This document shows positions 53,601 to 62,600 of a DNA stretch of 64,000 nucleotides, piece after piece. Source of the stretch: Vitellaria paradoxa (taxonomy: Eukaryota > Streptophyta > Magnoliopsida > Ericales > Sapotaceae); NCBI GenBank assembly GCA_019916065.1, contig CM034233.1, positions 5,276,516 through 5,340,515 of the forward strand. Reading direction: 5' to 3'. Under the pieces are notes generated by a model. The model was not told where the DNA came from and did no database searches. It was given only the letters and a program-made list of their open reading frames with translations. Each line of letters starts with the position of its first letter. The stretch's first letter is position 1. A program made the translations under genes and the position numbers.

Positions 53601-56600
53601 TCATAAAAAAAAAAAAGGATGGTGCAACACCATTGTTAGGACCCTAAATTTTGACATTTTCTGGATTCTTGGAAAACTAATTATAAGAGTTTGGATAGTT
53701 GCCAATTTAACGATTTTGGAGTTAAATCAATGGGAAAAAATAAGGAAACTGAAAAAATTGGTTTGGGTTTGATATGGCAGAGTCCCAAGGCTGGGATATT
53801 TGCTTTGGGGAGCACTAATTTTTCCTTGCCTTTTGAGTTGTTAGGGCTAAATTTATGAAAGGAATGGTTAGGCTTACAAAATATTGATTTGTACGGTTGG
53901 AACTTGGAAGTAACATTTTGCAAGTTCTGTTTCATAGGTTATAGGCAACGGAACTTACCTATATTCCTTGGGCTTAACCCCTGCAAGGGCAAAGCAAAAT
54001 CGCCCAAACATGTTGTTGTCTTTTGCCAATTCTCCTAGGGCTAGCCTTCATAGTACAAAATTGAAAGATCTTGATTATAGAAGATTCGGTATCATAAAGT
54101 AATCCATTATACAAGCCCAGACAACAACTACTGCCCATTACAAGCAAGCTTCTGGGAATAAAAAAGGTTTATACCCTAAACACAAGGCTCTTGATTTGCA
54201 GCATGGTATGGTGAAGGTGTCCCCCTAGGAGAGATCAGTGACTAAACTCACTATAGTGTTGAGATGGATGAAAGCTTTTAACTACCAAAAAACCCTTGGG
54301 TTGAGGACACCAGGTTCTTTCCACCACTTACTTTGTTCATGGCCTGGAAATTGATTATTGGAGCATTTGATTTTAACTTGACAGAGTCAAGTTTCTTCCC
54401 GCTCCAGGAGAATTGATGGGACATCAAGATGGATTCATTGTATTGAAATTGTCTTATATTTATTTTTGTTGGGATTTAGGCTGATTGTGAGATATTCGTG
54501 GGGTCCATGTCTGTTGGTTTATTTTAGGTGACCTTTAGTCTACCGACTAGAAGCCTATATATTTCAGATTGTTGTTTGAGATGAGAATAATGATAATGAA
54601 AATTATGGTTGAAAACAGCTTGTATAGCTGATTGTCCTCCTTGGTTTCTATTTCTCTCTCCTTTGCTTGATTCTCCTTTGTTGTTTCACATCACCTTGAC
54701 TCAAAATCTTATGAAATGTAAATATTGTACCAGAAGTATATAACCCTAAAAATTTGCGAGAAAGAGGTGATACTTGAATTAAATTTAAACTTGATTATAA
54801 AATGTCCAAAGTATGTTTCGTGTGAACTTCCTATTCAGCCTCTTCCTTATTTATCATGCTTTGCATTAGTAATAGAAGTTAGTTAAATGAAATTTCCTAA
54901 AGAACTTAATGCTTAATAAGTCATTTGAAGTATTGCAAGACACATTATGAATTACTATGGCAGCCGTAATATGAGGAGAGAAAGAGAAAGGGGGTGATAA
55001 AAAATAATAAAAAAATATAAAACTTCATTGATAACATGCTTAGGGAGGAATTAAGTTAAATGGAGTGAAGTAACTATGGTTAAAGTGGTAGCAGGGTGCA
55101 AAGAAACTATGGTCTAAAATTTAATAAGAATACGGCCATATATGGGATTAAATAAGAAAATTGATCAAAGTAGTTTGGAGGCTTTGACTGAGTATTGCTT
55201 CTCCTCTCCTCTCATCTTTAACCTGTCCAGCTTAACCTGTCATTTGGTTTCCCAAAAGAACTGCAAGAATGAATAGATATATATGTGTATATATATATTT
55301 TGTGGAAAAGGTTGGTGAGTTACTGCACAACACAGTGAGAGGGCAGATGACTATCACTATCCCATCAGCTTGTTTCTTTATGGGCCATTTTCATTTCATC
55401 TCTCTCTCTGATGTCTGCCCATGTGCAAATTTAAACTTGTTAGTTCCCACGCCCATACTCCTTTTTGGTTCTGCCTGAATTGGTATTTCATTATAGCAAA
55501 AGGGAAACATTGACGCCTTGTTTGGACAACTTTTGTCTGCAGTGCACACCAAATGATTTTATTGAGATGTTTACCATTTTCTAGTACGTTTATAATCAGA
55601 CAATTAAGTGCCTTCCTCGTGTGATTTGGTAATCTGAAATTGAACCTAACCATAGCATCCACAAGGCTTCTTCAAAAAATATGTAGTAGTAACACTGGAA
55701 AACCCTTCTTTCTTTAACTTTCAAAACCTTCTGGAAACTTGACCATAGTGCTTCAACTTATGCTTTGCTTCAAAATGAATGTAAGGGTGTGTTTGGAAAT
55801 AGGAGCGGAGGGAAAAGAAAAGCAAAGGGAAATGGTAAGAAAGCAAAATGACAGGAAGAATGTTAAACTTAGTTTATTTTATTTATTTATTTTGGCATGG
55901 TTAGTGTAGGATCGATTTACACACACACACACACGATATATGGAAGAAAAACAGTAAAAGATCAACACACAGATTTACGTGGTTCCCCAAAATTTGGGTA
56001 CGTCCACAGGAGCGAGAGCGAGAGTTCTTTCTTATTGATCACAGGGTTACATAGAGAATATTTATAGCCATCTCTATGCCTAACCCTAATAGGATTACTT
56101 GTTCTATTCCTAACCTTAATAGGATTATATGGTCTGATTCCCAAAATACCCTTAATTATACCGTACCGTACCGCGAGAGGCGTTGCCCCCCCGCACCCCC
56201 CAAACCTTCGGGCCTAGGGCTCAGTCTACTACGCGTTGAATTCGAGTCCTTCCTAGCACTTGGTTTCTCTCCGTATGAGCTACAAGTCCCAACAATCTCC
56301 ACCTTGACGAATACCCACCCTTTCAGGAGTCAAACAACCTCGTTCAACTGGTTTAGGGGGAATGTCTCATCTCTAACAACGAGAGACATTAACCAAGTCC
56401 AAGCAATGCTCGAACTTGTCTGTGGTAACCGTCTTTGTCAACATATCAGTTGCATTCTTTGAAGTGTGCACCTTCTTAAGTATCAAGTCACCCATAGCAA
56501 CCAACTCCCTCACTTTGTGAAATCTCACATCGATGTGCTTGGTCCGCGCATGATACACTTGATGCTTTGCCAAATAAATGGCACTCTGACTATCACAGAG

Positions 56601-59600
56601 CAACTGCACTCCACCTTGATCTATGCCCAATTCTTTCACTAACCCCTTTAGCCACAATGCTTCCTTAGCAGTCTCAGTCACCGCTATATATTCAGACTCA
56701 GTAGTAGATAAAGCCATTAGAGGTTGTACCATAGATCTCCAACAAATAGGACCACCTGTAAGAGTAAACACATACCCTGTCGTAGACCTTCTATCATCCA
56801 CACCTTCAACATAATCAGCATCAACAAACCCTACAACTGAAATCTGATCTTGTTGCCTTACAAACATAATCCCACGGTCCACTGTACCTCTCAAGTATCT
56901 GAAAACTCACTTGACAGCTGCCCAATGCTCTCTACTTGGATTAGCCATGTACTTACTGACTATGCTAACTGCATGTGCCAAATCGGGTCTTGTACACACC
57001 ATTGCATACATCAAGTAACCAACTGCGCTGTCATGAGGTACTTTTAACATGTCCTGAATTTCTTCAGTTGATTTTGGACACTGAGTTAAAGACAATCTGA
57101 AATGATTCGCCAAAGGAGTGGTCACTGACTTTACATTATCCATGCTAAATCTTTCCAACACTTTCATGACATAATCCTTCTGAGATAACCACAGCTTCCC
57201 AGCTAACCTATCTTTGCGAATCTCCATTCCAAGTATTTTCTTCGTAGCACCCGAATCCTTTATGTCAAATTCCTTCCTCAACAAAGACTTCAACTTGTTT
57301 ACTTCAACTAAACTCTTCGCAGCAATAAGCATATCATCCACATAAAGTAGCAAAAAAATACAGGATCCATCATCGAGACTCTTAACATAAACGCAACAAT
57401 CATACTCACAACGTGTGAACCCAATTCGAATTATATACGAATCAAACTTCTTGTACCATTGTCTTGGAGACTGCTTAAGCCCATAAAGCGACTTCCTTAA
57501 CCTACATACAAGGTGCTCAGTCCCTGGCTGCTTGAACCTCTCAGGCTGTTCCATGTAAATAACTTCCTCCAAATCACCATGGAGAAAAGCCGTTTTCACA
57601 TCCAGCTGCTCTAACTCTAGATCATAGCAAGCCACCAATGCCAAGATAATTCTGATCGAAGTATGCCTCACAACTGGAGAAAAGACTTCATCATAATCAA
57701 TTCCCTTTCTCTGTGAGTATCCTTTTGCTACTAATCGAGCCTTGAACTTATCTTTTTCCTTTTCTGACGCAGCTTCTTTCCTTTTATACACCCATTTGCA
57801 ACCCACTGTCTTCTTTCCCTCGGGCAGTTCTGTCAATTCCCAAGTCTGGTTCTTGTGCAATGACTCCATTTCTTCCATCATGGCTTCTATCCATCTATCC
57901 TTTTCAAAACTACTGATAGCCTTCTAAAAAGTAGATGGATCCCCACTGGTAGTAGTCAAAGCAAAAGAAACCATATCCTCAAACCCATACCTTTCAGGTG
58001 CTTTGATAGTACGTCTGGGTCTCCCCGTGACTATGCTTTCTTGCTGCTGATGTTTCTGCTGTTCTTCTGACTCAGAACCACGTGTGATAGAATCATTCAG
58101 CTCAACTTGTATACCCTACTGTTTGTTACCTTCCGCTGACTTGAATTTCTGATGTGTCTTGACCATAGAATCTTCATCAAATATCACATCTCTGCTGATC
58201 ACTACCTTCTTTGTTTCTGGATCCCAAAGCTTGTACCCTTTTACTCCTTTTTCATACCCAATGAAGATACACTGTTTGGATTTCGCATCAAGTTTTGACC
58301 TCTCATCCTCGGGAACATGAACATAGGCTAGACATCCAAAAACTCGAAGAACTGAATAATCTACATCTCTCCTTGTCCACACCTCTTCCGCTACCTTTCC
58401 ATCCAGAGCAATACTCGGTGACCTATTTATAATAAAACATGCCATATTCATTGCTTCTGCCCAGAAAATCTTAAGAAGTCCTGCATTCAATCTGATACAC
58501 CATGTTTTCTCCGCTATAGTTCTGTTCATCCTTTCTGCCACCCCATTCTGCTGAGGTGTCTTACGAACTGTAAAGTGTCGCTGAATCCCGTGTTTCTCAC
58601 AAAACTTCAGAAAAGGCCCATTCTTGTACTCTTTCCCATTATCTGTCCTGAGGCACTTAATTCGCATTGATAAAGGTCACGAAATACAGAGATCCTCTTT
58701 TCGAAGCTACGCTCACTGGCCCCCAAACATCTGAATGTATGTAGTCAATAATTCTCTTCGTTCTATGAGTAGCACCTCTAAATTGCACCTTACACTGTTT
58801 CCCTAAAACACAGAACTTGCAGAATCCAACCTTGCACGATTTCACCCCTTTCAGCAGATTCCTCTTATGTAGCTCCAACATCCTACGTTCCCCCATATGC
58901 CCCAGACGCATATGCCAAAGCATAGTATCATCATTATCTTCAGTTACAGTGGCAGCGGCTCCACCTACAACTGTACTCCCTATCAGCTTATAAATGTTTC
59001 CAGGACCTTTCAGACCCTTCAAGATCACCATAGCACCTTTCGTTACCTTCATTACTCCACCTTCTGTTTTGTACCCTTAGCCTGTAGAGTCTAAGGTTCC
59101 TGTTGAAATTAAGTTTTTTCCTCAAATCTAGAACATGCCTAACATCACCCAAGGTTCTCACAATACCATCAAACATTCTGATTTTAATTGTCCCTATTCC
59201 CATGACTTTGCAAGATGCATTATTGCCTATAAGAACAGTACCACAATTCATTGACCTGTAGGTGTCAAACCATTCTCTGTTAGGAGACATGTGATAAGAG
59301 CATGCTGAATCCAGAATCTATGAGTCTGACAGATGATCCACATGAACTGATACTAAAAGCATATCACCATCTTCTTTCGAATCCTGCTGTGCGACATTCA
59401 CAAAATTCGACGGTCCATCTTTCTTCTCCTCTGCCCTTCCCTGTTTCTTCTTCCAGTTTGTGCCCTTTTTTAGGGCATTCTTTCTTCATGTGTCCCGGTT
59501 CATGGCGCTTGTAACACTTGTACGCAAATCCTTCACTGGACTGCCCCCTCGACTGAGATCTCCTACGGCCTCCACCTGCTTTACCCCTCTCCTTCTTTCT

Positions 59601-62600
59601 TCCACGATTCTCGTACCCTTTTGCCACCAGTCCTTCACTTTGAGATAAATCAGCCTGTTGCTTGCGTGGTTATACGCCAAAAGGGCTGCAATGACCTCCT
59701 CTAGTTCTAGAGTTTCTTTCCCCCAAAGTAGAGTTGTAACGAGCGTGTCGAGAGAAGATGATAACGAGGACAGCAACATCAAAGCCTGGTCTTCCTCTTC
59801 GAATTTCACGTCAATCTTTAGCAGATCGCTAACAAGTTGATTGAACGTATGGATATGCTGAATTAGATCGGAACCCTCGGCCATCTTCAATCCAAGTAAC
59901 TTCTGTTTTAAAAACAGTTTATTTGTCAAAGACTTTGACATATACCTGCTCTCCAGTTTAGCCCAAACACTAGCAGGCGAGTCACCACCAATGACGTGAT
60001 ACATAACTTCGTCTGCAAGACACAGACGAATCGTACTCACTGCCTTCTTCTGCAGTTCTTCCCAGTCATCGTTCGACATCGCCTCCGATTTCTTCTTAGC
60101 CCCGTTCAACGCCTTCACCAAACCCTGCTATATTAACGGATCTTTTACCCGCTGTTGCCATAGTCCGAAATTCCCAGTCCTATCGAACTTTTCTACATCG
60201 AACTTTGTAACAAACGAACTTCCCACCATCGTTCTTCGTGTGATTCAACCTGGCTCTGATACCAATTTGTAGGATCAATTTACACACACACACGCGCGAT
60301 ATATGGAAGAAAAACAGTAAAAGATCAACACACAGATTTACGTGGTTCCCCAAAATTTGGGTACATCCACGGGAGCGAGAGCGAGAGTTCTTTCTTATTG
60401 ATCACAGGGTTACATAGAGAATATTTATAGCCATCTCTATTTTTAACCCTAATAGGATTACATGGTCTGATTCTCAAAATACCCTTAATTATACCGTACT
60501 GTACCGCGAGGGGCGTTTCCCCGCCGCACCCCCCAAACCTTCAGGCCTACGGCCCAGCCCACTACGCGTTGAATCCGAGTCCTTCCTATCACTTGGTTTC
60601 TCTCCGTATGAGCCACAAGTCCCAACAGTTAGAAAACTCAACAAACCTGTAGTCCCAAACTATTTGAGATCGATTACGTGAATCCTCTCTCTCCATTCAT
60701 TTTTGTATTGGGTTATGTTTTTCATAAAATTACATGAAACTAGGTATTTCATCATAATTTTAGTCCTTATAACCTTACGTCTACCTTTTTGTCTTCTTTA
60801 CTCTTACTTGAATCAACTTATTCTTCCCGTACAAGTGCATCGCTCTCTAGGTTTACGCTAGATATGACAAACCATCTTAAATGACCCTATCTTACTTTCT
60901 CTTTTGTCATATCACCTAACTTTCTTTTGGATATATTTAATTCTTATCCTATATTTTCTTGTATTACCATTCATTCATTTTACCATCCCCATTTCCATTA
61001 CACTCATCTTATGTCTTATACAATTTTCCTTTCAACTTAATAAGTATTCTCCGGTCAAATAAAACACCCAAGGCACTTCTCCATTTTAACTACTCAGCTC
61101 GAATCTTATGGAAAACATCTTCTTCAATCCCTCCATTTGTATGAATAATTAATCCAAGATATTGAAAATGTCACATTTTGGCACTTTCTGATTCTCAATG
61201 AAATGAAAATAAATAGATATTTGTGAAAAAAATGTGTTCTTTCATTTAATTAATCATTGCCCTTCGCCTTGCTTTTTCCTTTCACATATCCAAGTCCCAA
61301 AACCCTAAAAGTAAAGTGGATTGTGGCGGTCTTCTATCCTTCTAATGGATCGAAGTCTTATGAGGCTTTCCTATTGTCAGACACAAACTCTGAAATTTTG
61401 TTTCCTTTATTTAAGTTCTTTACATTATTGAACAATGTTAAATATCTTGAGCTTTTACATACACACTGGTTATTTTATTTAAGCTAATGGTTGCAGAAAG
61501 CTGTGGATTAGTCAAGCCATGGTTGGTTTCCTGACGTTTCTTTTTCATTGCAGATTGAGATCTTCCCATATTCAGTATTCTATATGTTTTTTGAGCAATA
61601 CCTTGATATATGGAGGACAGCTTTGATCAACCTTGCCATAGCTATTGGTTAGTAATTTATGTGAACTCTCAACCCCCAAAATATTGATGCACGAAGATCT
61701 TGGGGATTCTTAGCTTGCATTTTGTAATAACTTGAAATCTGTGGTTCTTACTTTTAGCGGAAAAAGTGGAATTATTTTCTTTTTTGCCTAATTTTCTTGT
61801 TCTAAAGGTTTTTCTGCTCTGAGTACTTTTAAACGCTAGTTTCTTAACTTGCTGCCTATACATTTTTGTCCGGCTTGATGGCAAGGCATTTGAACAATTA
61901 AAACAGGAATAGAAGCTATTGACTACTACATTTTACAACTTGAATCTAAGGATTTCCAGTTATTTCTTTGACTTGAGACCTTGAATTTAATGAAGTTCTG
62001 TTAAATGTTTTCATAGTTCCACACATAAACCTCTGGGATTGTAGTCTATATTTTGTGTTGCCACTTGGATTGTGATCTATAGCAACATCAAGGAGGTTGC
62101 ACAATGTCTTATGATGGTTATTTTTTCTGTGCTTCTTGACCTTTTACTCAAAAGTGGATGCTTTATCTTTGACGTCTAACCTGAAACCAGCAATTGATGT
62201 GATATCAAATGAACTGCTGTCCTGGCTATTTCATTAGTGAATTTCAACCACTATGTGGTTTCCCAGCTCCTTGTCACTTCAGAGGTGTTAAAACCAGACA
62301 ATAACTATTCTGCTATAATTTTTATTTTTATTTTTTAAGAAGTTTCGACATCTGTGAAGATTAAGTTAATATTGAAGATTTGCATGTGTATGGTTATAGT
62401 TCTGCTCACCTTCTAAATGCATTGATTATGTTTATTTGGTGATTTAACAGGTGCAGTATTTTTTGTTTGCTTAATTGTCACATGCAGGTCAGTATCTTTT
62501 TTTTCCCTGTTTTGAGCTTTATTTTTGTTTGCTAAATAAATTGCTCTCTTATTCAGAACATCTTTAACTTTGTTCTGTTCTTGCGTGTCATCTGTAGTTT

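Larger units (their letters stand above)
55905..60627 (-). mobile_element. Ty1/Copia LTR retrotransposon (TNT1/Tork-like), broken, antisense in NPC1 intron 31
   Basis: A 4.72-kb element with LTRs of 390 and 360 bp and a perfect 5-bp target duplication GTTAG (55900-55904 and 60628-60632). Primer site and polypurine tract are in place. Minus-strand order is gag, integrase, reverse transcriptase, RNase H. The polyprotein resembles TNT1-type elements. At least two single-base stops and some frame changes disable it. The LTRs differ at about 20 positions, so it is older than Copia-1. NPC1 exons 31 and 32 still join in frame around it. Confidence 0.95.
53152..61553 (+). other. NPC1 intron 31, 8.4 kb, containing a Copia element
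   Basis: Holds unrecognised AT-rich sequence (53152-55904), the Copia element 55905-60627, an RTE LINE fragment (about 60640-61200) and ordinary intron up to the acceptor. Around 54400-54700 there is an LTR-like look (GATATTCG, CTATATATTTCAG), but no partner or boundaries were found. Confidence 0.85.

Noticed and set aside
54400..54720. Possible solo LTR (CTATATATTTCAG promoter-like box)
   Set aside because: No terminal TG...CA pair, target duplication or second copy could be found by eye.
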